DNA of 42,818 bases from Leptospiraceae bacterium (GTDB taxonomy: Bacteria; Spirochaetota; Leptospiria; Turneriellales; Turneriellaceae): contig JAGRNJ010000025.1 of the NCBI GenBank assembly GCA_020440825.1, positions 1 to 42,818 on the forward strand, read 5' to 3'. The first letter of the stretch is position 1; every line of letters starts with the position of its first letter. Below, in pieces: positions 7,995 to 16,666 of the stretch. The notes under the pieces were generated by a model. That model saw only the letters and a program-made list of their open reading frames with translations. It searched no databases and had not been told where the DNA came from. The translations under genes were made by a program, and so were the position numbers.

Positions 7995-8901
7995 TGCAGC
8001 GACTCGACTGTACGGCATCATAGGACATCCGCTTGGCCATACGATATCACCGGCAATGCACAATGCCGCACATGAAGCGACAGGCATCAACGCTGTCTAT
8101 CTGGCCTTTCCCATGAAAAATATAATCCAGATAAAACATACCTTACGGCAGCTGGGTATTCGCGGCTTATCGGTTACTATACCCCACAAAATCAGTATCC
8201 GGCGGATTCTCGACAAGATTGATCCTTTGGCATTACAAATCGGGTCAGTCAATACCCTTGTAAGGGGTAAATCAGATCTTTGGGAGGGTTACAATACCGA
8301 TGGCCCGGGTGCAATTCGTGCGATTTTAGAGACTGGCTTTACTCTGGCCGGCAAAAATGTCCTGATTCTGGGCTCGGGCGGCTCTGCGCGGGCAATTGCC
8401 CTGTCTGCAGCACGGGAAAAAGTAAATAAAATTGGCATTGTCTCCCGCAATAAACGGGCGGCTATACATTTGGCAAGAAATATACGGATGGCAAAAGCAG
8501 GCCTGAAGTCGACTATTGATCTTTTTCTGGTTGGTAAATCTGCAAAGGCGAGTATTTTGCCGAGTGCAAACTGGGAAAGTTTTGTCCTTACTGAGCCGGG
8601 ACAATTGCAGAACTATGATTTAATTATCCATACAACGCCAATGGGAATGTTCGGCCATCCGTCCGAAAATGAAATGCTGCTGCCTGATGACTTTTTGCCA
8701 CGCAAGGCCGTCGTTTTTGATATTGTATACAAGCCGGCTTTGACCCCGCTCATTCGTGCGGCGAAAAAAAGAAAAATGGCAACGATACCCGGGTATACCA
8801 TGCTCTTACACCAGGGGGCAATGCAGTTTGAGCTGTTTCACAATCGACCGGCCCCGGTAGAAGTTATGGAAAAAGTATTATTGGCAGAATTGAAACGGTA
8901 A
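7984..8901 (+). CDS. aroE: Shikimate dehydrogenase (NADP)
   Basis: Reduces 3-dehydroshikimate to shikimate with NADPH in the chorismate pathway. The substrate-binding motif reads GHPLGHTISPAMHN, with Thr20 where many enzymes have Ser and with Ser22 conserved. Catalytic Lys69 is in TIPHK, and Asp106 in YNTDG completes the pair. The NADP-binding loop is LGSGGSARA at about 129-137. The length of 305 is slightly above the family norm of about 275, owing to an insert around 150-195. A purine-rich GAAGGGGG lies upstream of the ATG. It is followed by aroK after 6 nt, so the last shikimate steps are grouped. Their product feeds chorismate, the substrate of the trpE product encoded nearby. Confidence 0.94.
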   Translation: MKIDAATRLYGIIGHPLGHTISPAMHNAAHEATGINAVYLAFPMKNIIQIKHTLRQLGIRGLSVTIPHKISIRRILDKIDPLALQIGSVNTLVRGKSDLWEGYNTDGPGAIRAILETGFTLAGKNVLILGSGGSARAIALSAAREKVNKIGIVSRNKRAAIHLARNIRMAKAGLKSTIDLFLVGKSAKASILPSANWESFVLTEPGQLQNYDLIIHTTPMGMFGHPSENEMLLPDDFLPRKAVVFDIVYKPALTPLIRAAKKRKMATIPGYTMLLHQGAMQFELFHNRPAPVEVMEKVLLAELKR

Positions 8902-8907
8902 AGTAAG

Positions 8908-9477
8908 TTGAAAAAAAGAAAAAAATCAAGCCCGGCACGACGAACTCTTAAACTGCGCCGAAGAATCGCGCTGATAGGATTTAGAGGCTGTGGCAAAAGT
9001 GTCACAGGTCAAGAGCTGGCACGATTATATGGAACCGTTTGTATATCATTAGACCAATATATAGAAGAGAAAGAGCAGAAAAGTATCACACAAATTACGG
9101 AACTAAACGGTTGGCAGTACTTTCGTGAGCGGGAACTGAGTGCCCTGCAGGAATTGAGTACCCGGGAAGATTTGTTTATACTGGACACCGGTGGTGGTGT
9201 GGTTGAAAATGCCGATGGGACAATTTCACAAGAAAAGATTGACATTCTGCGGAAATATTATTTTTGCATATATCTGGCAATGAATGACGAGGCGTTGCTC
9301 GCAAGGCTTGATGCAATCAACCGGAGTAAATCCCGGCCTGCACTGCCCCAGGGGAATGAAGCGGCATTGTTGAGACGAAAACCTATGTATGCAAAAGCGG
9401 CCCATGCAGTTGTAGATGTGACAAACACTCGCAAGCATGAAGCCGCAACTAGAATTGTCAGCCTTTTAGGGGATTAA
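8908..9477 (+). CDS. aroK: Shikimate kinase
   Basis: Phosphorylates shikimate with ATP. The P-loop is GFRGCGKS at 24-31. Substrate-binding positions are recognisable: Asp49 (SLDQYIEE), Arg73 (YFRERE) and the glycine-rich DTGGGVV at about 93-99. The lid region has SKSRPAL. The position of the first Mg-ligand aspartate reads Ser47, a modest departure. The only start consistent with the 6-nt gap after aroE is TTG at 8908, preceded by no strong ribosome-binding site, so translation may depend on coupling to aroE. The first 18 residues are very basic (KKRKKSS then RR/LRRR), an unusual extension before the core fold. Confidence 0.92.
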   Translation: MKKRKKSSPARRTLKLRRRIALIGFRGCGKSVTGQELARLYGTVCISLDQYIEEKEQKSITQITELNGWQYFRERELSALQELSTREDLFILDTGGGVVENADGTISQEKIDILRKYYFCIYLAMNDEALLARLDAINRSKSRPALPQGNEAALLRRKPMYAKAAHAVVDVTNTRKHEAATRIVSLLGD

Positions 9478-9504
9478 AAACTAAATTTACATTATGGAGA
9501 AACT

Positions 9505-10938
9505 ATGACTAGAATCATTAAACAATGGATTCTGATTCTTTGTGCCGGATTTATTCTGCAGGCTTCACTGACAGCCCAGGAAGAATTGACCAAAGAACAG
9601 AAAGAAGCTCTTTTTGAAGAAGCCCTTCAAAAGGGACCGCCTACCGGAATGGAAAACAAAAGAATGCTTTCCAAAAAAGATTATGTGAACAAAAAAGAAG
9701 GCGGTTATTTTACCGGTTTACCATTGTTCAATGTTGACGCAGATACCGGGGTAGGCTATGGTGCACGAATACTGTATTTTCAAAACGGTGATCGTGAAGA
9801 TGAAAAATTTGCTTACACACCCTACCAATATCGACTGTTTGGCCAGTATTTTGCTACCACTGGCGGTTTTACGTTTCACTGGGTTGACCTCGACGCACCG
9901 TATATTATGGGCAGCCTCTTTCGTCTGAGAACCGGTTTCGTATGGGATACCAACTCGGCATGGCGTTATTTCGGTAGTTCAGCAGCCCAAACCCAGGCAG
10001 CACCGAGTGTTATAAATAACGGGGGCCCGGGAGCCGGCACTGCAATGACCGGTACTTTTGCCGATTTCGAAAATGTACTGCGGAACAATGTCAATGGCCA
10101 GACCAATGCCCGTTATTTTCTCTATGGCTATGAAAGACCCCGATATATGGCCTCTATAGAAAGAGACTTGTTCGGAGGCATGGTGCGTCCGTTAGTCGGT
10201 TTTCAAGTCGAAAAAGTAACAATTACCCGCTACCAGGGCCAGTCGGTCAATACAAACCAGGCCGATGCAATTCAGCAACAGACCTTGCTTGACCGAGATT
10301 GTAGCATTGGTTTGGCAGTTGGTTGTGATGGCGGCTGGAACAATATGGCGCGATTCGGAATAGCCTTTGACCGGCGTGACTTCGAACCGGACCCCAATAA
10401 TGGTGTTTTTGCAGATACTGTTTTTGAAATGGCCAATAAAGCATTGGGTTCTGCTTATAATTTTCAACGATACACAGCAGTATTTCGAGGGTATTACAGT
10501 CCTATCGAAGAAATAGCAGATGTTGTGCTGGCTGGTCGATTACTGTATAGCTACAGCTGGGGTAATGTGCCTTTCTGGGAGCTGAACAAATTCTCTCAAA
10601 CAACGGGTCGCCAGGACGGCTTAGGCGGCAACAGAAGTATGCGTGGTTTCACAGTAAACCGCTTCACCGGCCCAATCATGACGATGGCTAACTTTGAAAT
10701 TCGCTACACATTCGCAGATGTAGATTTGGGTAGTCAGCATTTTGCTTTCATGATTGTTCCTTTTGTTGATATCGCACGTACGTTTGATGCGAATGCAGAT
10801 CTGCAGCTCAAAGGGTTTCGATATTCTTATGGTGCGGGTTTAAGAATTCCCTGGAACCAGGCTACTGTAATCTACTTTGATTATGGTTTAAGCAACGAAG
10901 GTTCAGGACTTTACATTAACTTCGATCATATTTTCTAA
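9505..10938 (+). CDS. Omp85-superfamily outer-membrane beta-barrel protein
   Basis: A 477-residue exported barrel. A signal peptide (about 1-25, ending LTAQ) precedes a short acidic linker. Then come alternating amphipathic strands rich in Tyr, Phe and Gly, starting GYFTGLPLFNVDADTGVGYG. The segment GGNRSMRGF near residues 373-381 resembles the conserved VRGF/Y loop-6 motif of Omp85 proteins. The chain ends in INFDHIF with the terminal Phe typical of barrel insertion signals. There is no room for POTRA domains, so this is not BamA or TamA. It resembles the short surface-antigen-like barrels, with a DUF5982-type N-terminus I recall from Leptospira. Cargo or role is unknown. A GGAGAA box precedes the ATG, and a strong terminator follows the stop. 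Confidence 0.82.
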   Translation: MTRIIKQWILILCAGFILQASLTAQEELTKEQKEALFEEALQKGPPTGMENKRMLSKKDYVNKKEGGYFTGLPLFNVDADTGVGYGARILYFQNGDREDEKFAYTPYQYRLFGQYFATTGGFTFHWVDLDAPYIMGSLFRLRTGFVWDTNSAWRYFGSSAAQTQAAPSVINNGGPGAGTAMTGTFADFENVLRNNVNGQTNARYFLYGYERPRYMASIERDLFGGMVRPLVGFQVEKVTITRYQGQSVNTNQADAIQQQTLLDRDCSIGLAVGCDGGWNNMARFGIAFDRRDFEPDPNNGVFADTVFEMANKALGSAYNFQRYTAVFRGYYSPIEEIADVVLAGRLLYSYSWGNVPFWELNKFSQTTGRQDGLGGNRSMRGFTVNRFTGPIMTMANFEIRYTFADVDLGSQHFAFMIVPFVDIARTFDANADLQLKGFRYSYGAGLRIPWNQATVIYFDYGLSNEGSGLYINFDHIF

Positions 10939-10953
10939 AAACCAAAGCAATAT

Positions 10954-10989
10954 AAAAAAAATCCGGGATGCAAAGCCCGGATTTTTTTT
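10954..10989 (+). terminator. Rho-independent terminator after the Omp85-like gene
   Basis: A run of eight A and then TCCGGG pairs with CCCGGA followed by eight T, around an 8-base loop (10968-10975). The stem is about 13-14 bp and the T tract follows directly. Because the A tract mirrors the T tract, it could work in both directions. It is the clearest terminator in the window and separates the 9505-10938 gene from recN. Confidence 0.9.
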
Positions 10990-11099
10990 GCACTGATCCT
11001 TTTCCGAATTGCTGTACTCTTACAGTTTCATACCCGGGAAATCTACCGCTAAATAGTAATTTACAGCCTTTACCCTGTCATCATTTTGAATATACTTCT

Positions 11100-12827
11100 A
11101 TGCTCGAAGAATTATGGATAAAAGATTTCGCTCTCATACGGGAAGTTAGAATTGCCTTTGGCCCTGGTCTCAATCTTATTACCGGCGAAACCGGGGCAGG
11201 TAAAAGTATATTGCTGGGTGCTTTGAATCTGGCACTTGGTGGTAAGGCTTCTACCGATATGATTCGCAGTGGCTCACCACGCGCTTTTGTAGAAGCTGTT
11301 TTCTCTTTGCCGGGAGCAGAAAAAACAAAAGATCTGTTGACTCTGCTGGCCGAGCATGGCCTTGACAGTGAAGATTCAACGCTTATCCTGCGGCGGGAAA
11401 TTACAGCCGAAGCCAAAAGCCGTTCATTTGTCAATTCCCGTAATGTACCCTCAACCCTGGTACGGGAAATATCCCGCCATCTGGTAGATATTCACGGTCA
11501 AAATGAGCACCAGAATATTCTGCGCACCGATACCCATAGACAATTATTAGATCGCTTCGCCGGCCTTAGCGAGCAGACCGAAACTTTTCGCCGGCTGTTC
11601 AAAGAACGGGAAGACCGTCGGCAAAAGCTTCAAAGTGTATCGCTCGACGAAAATGAAAAAAATCGCAGGCTAGAGCTGTTGCGCCATGAAATCGGCGAAA
11701 TTGAAGCCGCTCGTCTCAAAGAGAATAACGAACTCGAAGAAATAGAGAATCAGGAAAATTCTCTGGCCAATGCCGAATCTATCGTAAAAGAATTGTCCAT
11801 TGCTTTTCAAGGCTTACAGGAGTCTGACGAAAGTGTTTTATCTCACTTATCCCAGATTGAAAGGAATGTTGAACATGCGGTTCAGTATGAGCCGGGCATC
11901 AATCAGGAGCTCGATTCATTGCGTGAAGCGAGGTATCTGTTAGAAGACGCTGCTGCTCGACTACGATCAAAAGCAGAAAAACTGGAACCGGATCCTGAAA
12001 AACTGCAGATTTTAAGAGAAAGAATTGATGTTCTCAATGGCCTGTTGCGGCGGTACGGGAAAAGTATCGCCGAAGTTAAAAGTTATCATGAACGCGCGGT
12101 GAATGAACTCGCAGGTATAGAATTGTCTTCCGATGAAGAACAGAAACTGCGCAAAGAAATTAAGGAACTTACCACGCAATTAATTAAAAAAGCCAGAGTT
12201 ATTTCAGAGCGGCGCAATCAGTCTGCCGAGCAGCTTGAGAAAATGGTACAGCGGGAACTGAAAGACCTGGGCATGGAAGATACTCGTATTCGTATATCTT
12301 TGAAATGGGAACTGTCTGAAGATGGTGATTTCCCCGACCCAGAGGGAGGGACAAAAAAATACGCCTTGGGCTCTTCAGGTCTCGAAATTGTAGAACTGCT
12401 GCTTGGGAGCGGGGCAGATGAAACTCTGCGGCCTCTGCGTAAAATAGCTTCCGGCGGTGAAATGAGCCGAATTATGCTGGCATTGAAAAAAGTCATTATC
12501 GATTCTGACCCTGTATTTACGATGCTGTTCGATGAAGTAGATACGGGGGTAGGCGGAGGGATTGCCGAAGCTGTCGGGCAAAAACTTGCTGAGCTCGCGA
12601 GTCGAGCTCAGGTTGTCGTGATTACCCATTTGCACCAGATCGCGGGGCTCTCGGTGGCCGGCACTGTACACTTCAAAGTAGCAAAAGACAGGGAGAAGGG
12701 AACCTCTTTAACTCGTCTGAATCCCGATCAAAGATTGCATGAACTGGCCAGAATGATTTCGGGCAGTGAAGTTACCGATACGGCCCTTGAGCATGCCCGT
12801 GCATTGCTGAAAAATGGCGACTCTTGA
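11100..12827 (+). CDS. recN: DNA repair protein RecN
   Basis: An SMC-like ATPase of 575 residues that acts early in double-strand break repair. The Walker A motif GETGAGKS is at 29-36. A long coiled-coil middle (about 150-380) is rich in Glu, Leu and Arg. The ABC signature ASGGEMSRIMLALKK lies near 448-462, and Walker B MLFDEVDTGVGGG near 475. An open frame runs upstream to 10968, but it overlaps the terminator and has unrelated composition. The ATG at 11100 (MLEELWIKDFALI) matches the normal RecN start. No ribosome-binding site precedes it. The 3' end overlaps the next gene by 14 nt. I see no clear LexA-type operator in 10990-11099. Confidence 0.94.
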   Translation: MLEELWIKDFALIREVRIAFGPGLNLITGETGAGKSILLGALNLALGGKASTDMIRSGSPRAFVEAVFSLPGAEKTKDLLTLLAEHGLDSEDSTLILRREITAEAKSRSFVNSRNVPSTLVREISRHLVDIHGQNEHQNILRTDTHRQLLDRFAGLSEQTETFRRLFKEREDRRQKLQSVSLDENEKNRRLELLRHEIGEIEAARLKENNELEEIENQENSLANAESIVKELSIAFQGLQESDESVLSHLSQIERNVEHAVQYEPGINQELDSLREARYLLEDAAARLRSKAEKLEPDPEKLQILRERIDVLNGLLRRYGKSIAEVKSYHERAVNELAGIELSSDEEQKLRKEIKELTTQLIKKARVISERRNQSAEQLEKMVQRELKDLGMEDTRIRISLKWELSEDGDFPDPEGGTKKYALGSSGLEIVELLLGSGADETLRPLRKIASGGEMSRIMLALKKVIIDSDPVFTMLFDEVDTGVGGGIAEAVGQKLAELASRAQVVVITHLHQIAGLSVAGTVHFKVAKDREKGTSLTRLNPDQRLHELARMISGSEVTDTALEHARALLKNGDS

Positions 12828-14361
12828 ATTTCATCCCTGGCCGTGGCCGGTCTGGGTCGTCGCCATAGTATATTTATTTTTCCATCTGCTCAGATTTCCA
12901 GACTATAACTGGAAAGCACGAATTCTAATGTGGCTGCCGTTGCCAATGCTGCTCGGCATTTCTTTTCGACAGTCTGACATCATGAGCGATGACTTTGCAT
13001 TAATCGATGATTCCATCGTTTTCATGTCAGTTCCCGTACAGATTCGACAGCAGTACCGGTCATCTCTTGAACGGGCTGGTATTCGAAAATGGTACTCTGT
13101 ACGAGGCCAGCCTCTTGCAGAAAACGAGTGGCCACAGGCCTCTGGTTTTCAGTCTGATTTTCCTGCAAAAGGAATTGTACTGACAGCTCTAAATCATCCT
13201 CAAAAAAATAATTTAATCCAGGTCGATTCGCCGCTGCCTGACCCACGCATTCTTGCTGTCAAGCTTCCCGAGGTATGCAGGCAGGGAAAGCAGTGCAGAA
13301 TAAGCTGCCGGGTCTTGTCCCGTAACGAAAGTATACTGGTCGTTGAAAATGCAGAGGGAAAATCTTTGGCGAGCACCAGGGTATACGGCGGTCAGTCAGA
13401 TGTTCAGTTGGCCTGGAATGTATCTGAAGAACCCGGAACCTATACAATGCGCGTACAGTTGGGAGATAAAAAAGATCATTTTTCGAGTGTTGGTTTTATT
13501 CTTCCCGTTGAAGCAGATTTGCCACTTGTGCAGTTTTATTATGATACATTGAATGTTGCGCTCTGGCGCATTGCGGGACTGCTCAGGAAAATTCCAGATT
13601 GGAAAGTAAGGGTTACTGGTTCTTCTGAAAAAAAACTGCCGCAGGCCAGGGCAGTAATGCGGCTGATTGAAAAACCGCAGGATCTTGAAAAATGTTCATC
13701 GAGTTTCTTATGTATCTTATCGCCAGTGGTCAACTGGACAAATGACCGTCTTCGCCAACTGGGCTACTCTGAACAAAATGGTATCTTTACAGGAAAAGGC
13801 ACTTTATTGCGACTGCAGGCGGGTCCCACAGAAGAAAATATATTTTTTCAGGATCCGGTTTTCGAAATGCAATTGCGCAACCAGGTACGTAAACTTACAG
13901 GAAATGTCCCGAGAGTGCGAGCTGGTGCACTTTCTGCCGGCAACACGCTTATTATTACAGACCAGCAAACGGAATTTAAAATTCTGAACAGGAACAACGA
14001 AATTGTCACTCAAAGTTATATGAATTTTGTCAGCGGGGAAAAAGAAATAAAATTACCGGATATTGGTGAGTACACTTTGATGAGTAAAGACTCATCCATT
14101 GAGTTACCCGTCAAAATAGGTATGTCTTCTGAAATGCGATTGTCAATGCTGAACTACAACACAGATTCTCTGGAATCTGCAGTACAGAGAATCCAGAATC
14201 TGCCTGATGAAATCAGACTGGCCAGTAATCCTGTTCAGTCGGCCAGATTCTGGTCGTTGGGAATAGAAGCAGATGTTCATTTCTCGACGGTGCTTTATTG
14301 GGCTTTGTTGCTTTTATCATTTATCTGGTTCTGGTATGGAGATATTTATCGAAGATCTTAG
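12814..14361 (+). CDS. Unknown membrane protein with BatA-like topology
   Basis: A 515-residue protein with two hydrophobic helices near the N-terminus (about 12-28 and 36-52). A large middle region looks extracytoplasmic, and one C-terminal helix (about 490-507) is followed by a basic end. The middle has an Ig-like stretch (around 150-235) and then PLVQFYYDTLNVALWRIAGL, which resembles the start of the glutamine-amidotransferase-like domain of some BatA-related proteins. I see no VWA metal site. The overall plan recalls proteins of moxR-bat type gene clusters, but this is topology, not proven homology. It starts inside the recN 3' end (14-nt overlap), so it is probably translated from the same mRNA. 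The role is unknown. Confidence 0.75.
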   Translation: MATLEFHPWPWPVWVVAIVYLFFHLLRFPDYNWKARILMWLPLPMLLGISFRQSDIMSDDFALIDDSIVFMSVPVQIRQQYRSSLERAGIRKWYSVRGQPLAENEWPQASGFQSDFPAKGIVLTALNHPQKNNLIQVDSPLPDPRILAVKLPEVCRQGKQCRISCRVLSRNESILVVENAEGKSLASTRVYGGQSDVQLAWNVSEEPGTYTMRVQLGDKKDHFSSVGFILPVEADLPLVQFYYDTLNVALWRIAGLLRKIPDWKVRVTGSSEKKLPQARAVMRLIEKPQDLEKCSSSFLCILSPVVNWTNDRLRQLGYSEQNGIFTGKGTLLRLQAGPTEENIFFQDPVFEMQLRNQVRKLTGNVPRVRAGALSAGNTLIITDQQTEFKILNRNNEIVTQSYMNFVSGEKEIKLPDIGEYTLMSKDSSIELPVKIGMSSEMRLSMLNYNTDSLESAVQRIQNLPDEIRLASNPVQSARFWSLGIEADVHFSTVLYWALLLLSFIWFWYGDIYRRS

Positions 14362-14439
14362 CCGGGATCAAAAACTGAATTATGCTGCACGAACAGATTT
14401 TATGTCTGGACATTGCAATGCAGACTGATTACCAGAAAA

Positions 14440-15684
14440 TCAGTTCAAATAAAAAGTTTTGCACTCTTTTGCTAAAAAAGGCAGGAACCTGGAATTTGAT
14501 CGAATCTCGGCCCAGGCCACAAAATGAAGTTTCTGGCGGGCTCGGGTAATTGCTACATAGAGCAGGCGGGTTTCTTCGTCTTCATCTCCCCACCGATGGG
14601 GTAGAATGTGCTCAGCAATGCCGAATACGGTAACCTGCTCAAACTCAAGGCCTTTTGCAGAATGAATTGTCAGAATGGTATCGCTGCTTCGTAGAAAGGG
14701 TTTTAATTTCTGTAAAATATAGTTGGTACGAACAAGAAAAGTAATGCCGGTCTCAATGGTCCGGCGCTTTCTTTCTTTTTCAATCTTTTTATAGTAGTTT
14801 TGCAGAATTTCAGCGAGGTCTGCTTCGCGATTCAGGCGCTGAATAAAGAGGGCGGGCTTGTCTGCAGCCTTGAAATGAGAGGTGAGCCTTTTTTTGACAT
14901 ATTGAGAACTCAGGCGGATGGCTTTATTCCCAAGTTTAACAATTCGTTTCTGGCTGCGAAAATTCTCGGTCAAAAATAATTTATCATAACGGGGAAATGC
15001 ATGATTGAAATTGAGAGAAACACGTACATCTGCCCCGCGAAATTTGTAGATACTCTGCCAGTCATCTCCCACACAGATTACTCGTTTAGCATTCAATGCC
15101 TTAATGAATTCAACCTGATCGGGAGAAGTGTCCTGAAATTCATCTACAAATAAAACCTCGAATGGCGGTTGTTCAGGTGGGCAATGCGCAACCTTCATGA
15201 TCAGATCGTCAAAGTCAAACTGTTGAAGATTCTTTTTGCGCACCTGGTATTCTTCATTGAACCGTCGTACATCCTGTTCACTGAGAATTTTGCCTCCCAA
15301 AACTATTTCTGCGGGAATATGGGAAAACTCAGGACACAGATCTCTCAATACATGCTGCTTGAGTTCAAAGTCATTTTCCAGCAGAGTTCCGCGAATAAGT
15401 CCTGAACGGGATGCAAGACGAAATGCGAGAGAGTGCATTGTACCGGTATATACCCCAACGATTCCGCGGGATACCAGTCTCTCTTTCATTTCTGCAGCTG
15501 CTTTGCGTGTAAAGGTGACCATACCTATTTTCGATGCTGAAGTATAACGTTTGGCAGCAAGTGCTGCTGCTTCAATGATGGTTCCCGTCTTGCCGCTGCC
15601 AGCCCCTGCTATCAGTTGTAAGGCCGGTTTATCAGAATTGTACAGCCACTCGATTGCCTTTTTCTGCCGTCGCACCGGTACCAT
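14440..15684 (-). CDS. Compact UvrD/Rep-type superfamily 1 helicase
   Basis: An ATP-dependent DNA helicase of 414 residues, against about 650-750 for UvrD, Rep or PcrA. Motifs in order: AGAGSGKT (26-33), Ia FTRKAAAEM, II VDEFQD (180-185), III GDDWQSIYKFRGAD, IV-region NFRS, V HSAKGLEFE (341-349), VI YVAITRARQ. Only about 95 residues separate the NFRS motif from motif V, where domain 2B is normally inserted. Domain 2B, and probably part of 1B, is therefore absent. Since every ATPase motif is intact, this is a short helicase rather than a broken one. The ATG at 15684 fits the alignment best, and a TTG at 15717 would add 11 residues. The gene is divergent from folD. Confidence 0.88.
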   Translation of the reverse strand: MVPVRRQKKAIEWLYNSDKPALQLIAGAGSGKTGTIIEAAALAAKRYTSASKIGMVTFTRKAAAEMKERLVSRGIVGVYTGTMHSLAFRLASRSGLIRGTLLENDFELKQHVLRDLCPEFSHIPAEIVLGGKILSEQDVRRFNEEYQVRKKNLQQFDFDDLIMKVAHCPPEQPPFEVLFVDEFQDTSPDQVEFIKALNAKRVICVGDDWQSIYKFRGADVRVSLNFNHAFPRYDKLFLTENFRSQKRIVKLGNKAIRLSSQYVKKRLTSHFKAADKPALFIQRLNREADLAEILQNYYKKIEKERKRRTIETGITFLVRTNYILQKLKPFLRSSDTILTIHSAKGLEFEQVTVFGIAEHILPHRWGDEDEETRLLYVAITRARQKLHFVAWAEIRSNSRFLPFLAKECKTFYLN

Positions 15685-15769
15685 TCCCGATGTCAAAATG
15701 ATAACGGCAATAGGCAAGTATTTTTCAACTATCGCTTTTCACACTCACTGCCTGCTGAAAACCTCCCGT

Positions 15770-16666
15770 ATGCTGAAAATTCCGCAATTCGATATTGACC
15801 GATCAATGTGGATCGAAAACAACCGATTATCTGGTAAAAAACTGGCTGCAGAAATTCTACAGAAAATACGGATGGATATCGCTGCCTCGGGAATGCGACC
15901 CGGTCTGGCTGCGGTTCTCGCAGGGAATGATGCAGCTAGCAATGTTTACGTAAATGCGAAAGAAAAAGATGCGGCAGAAAACGGGCTGTATTCAAAAGTA
16001 ATACGACTGAATGAAAGTGTAACCCAGGAACAGCTTCTTGCACATATTCATGACTTGAATCACGATCAGGATATTCATGGCATACTTGTTCAACTGCCTT
16101 TACCATCTCATTTAAATTCAAGGGAAATTCTTCAAGCCATTCTGCCTGAAAAAGATGCAGACGGCTTCCATTTTGAGAATATCGGCAGACTTTCGGCCGG
16201 TGAAGCAGGAACCATTGCCTGTACTCCGCTTGGGGTAATGGTCATGCTAAAGCAGTGCGGGGTTCCGCTTTCGGGTAAATCCTGTGTTGTATTGGGAAGG
16301 TCAAATATTGTAGGCAAGCCGATGGCTGCTCTGGCGATAGCAGAAAACTGTACAGTAACAGTCTGTCATTCCCGTACAATCGATCTGGAAAAATACATTC
16401 GGGATGCAGATATTCTGATTTCTGCTACCGGCCAACGGAATCTTTTTGATGAATCCATTATTCCAGACAAGGCGATTGTCATCGACGTCGGCATGCACAG
16501 AGAAGGCAAAAAATTGACCGGCGATTTGAATTTTGAGAAATTTGCCAATCGAGTACAATTTGTAACTCCGGTACCGGGCGGGGTTGGGCCTATGACCCGA
16601 GCCATGCTGATCTGGAATACCTACAATAATGCAGTAAAAATGAAAGAAGCAGAGAGATACGCATGA
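15770..16666 (+). CDS. folD: Methylenetetrahydrofolate dehydrogenase/cyclohydrolase FolD
   Basis: A bifunctional cytosolic enzyme converting 5,10-methylene-THF to 10-formyl-THF with NADP. With the ATG at 15770 it has 298 residues, close to the usual 285-300. Tyr60 and Lys64 (NVYVNAKEK) are the catalytic pair. Further marks are GILVQLPLP, EKDADGFH, the cofactor loop GRSNIVGKPMA, and VTPVPGGVGPMTRAML near the C-terminus. The frame is open to 15551, but that part is the antisense of the helicase gene. An ATG at 15806 would give 286 residues. Neither start has a clear ribosome-binding site. It is linked to the next gene by ATGA. GlyA, encoded elsewhere in the window, makes its substrate. Confidence 0.94.
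   Translation: MLKIPQFDIDRSMWIENNRLSGKKLAAEILQKIRMDIAASGMRPGLAAVLAGNDAASNVYVNAKEKDAAENGLYSKVIRLNESVTQEQLLAHIHDLNHDQDIHGILVQLPLPSHLNSREILQAILPEKDADGFHFENIGRLSAGEAGTIACTPLGVMVMLKQCGVPLSGKSCVVLGRSNIVGKPMAALAIAENCTVTVCHSRTIDLEKYIRDADILISATGQRNLFDESIIPDKAIVIDVGMHREGKKLTGDLNFEKFANRVQFVTPVPGGVGPMTRAMLIWNTYNNAVKMKEAERYA

Noticed and set aside
14362..14439. Terminator between the membrane protein and helicase genes
   Set aside because: Only a 6-bp CTGATT/AATCAG stem without a T tract is present.
15551..15769. Upstream extension of folD
   Set aside because: These 73 codons are antisense to the helicase gene and unlike any FolD N-terminus.
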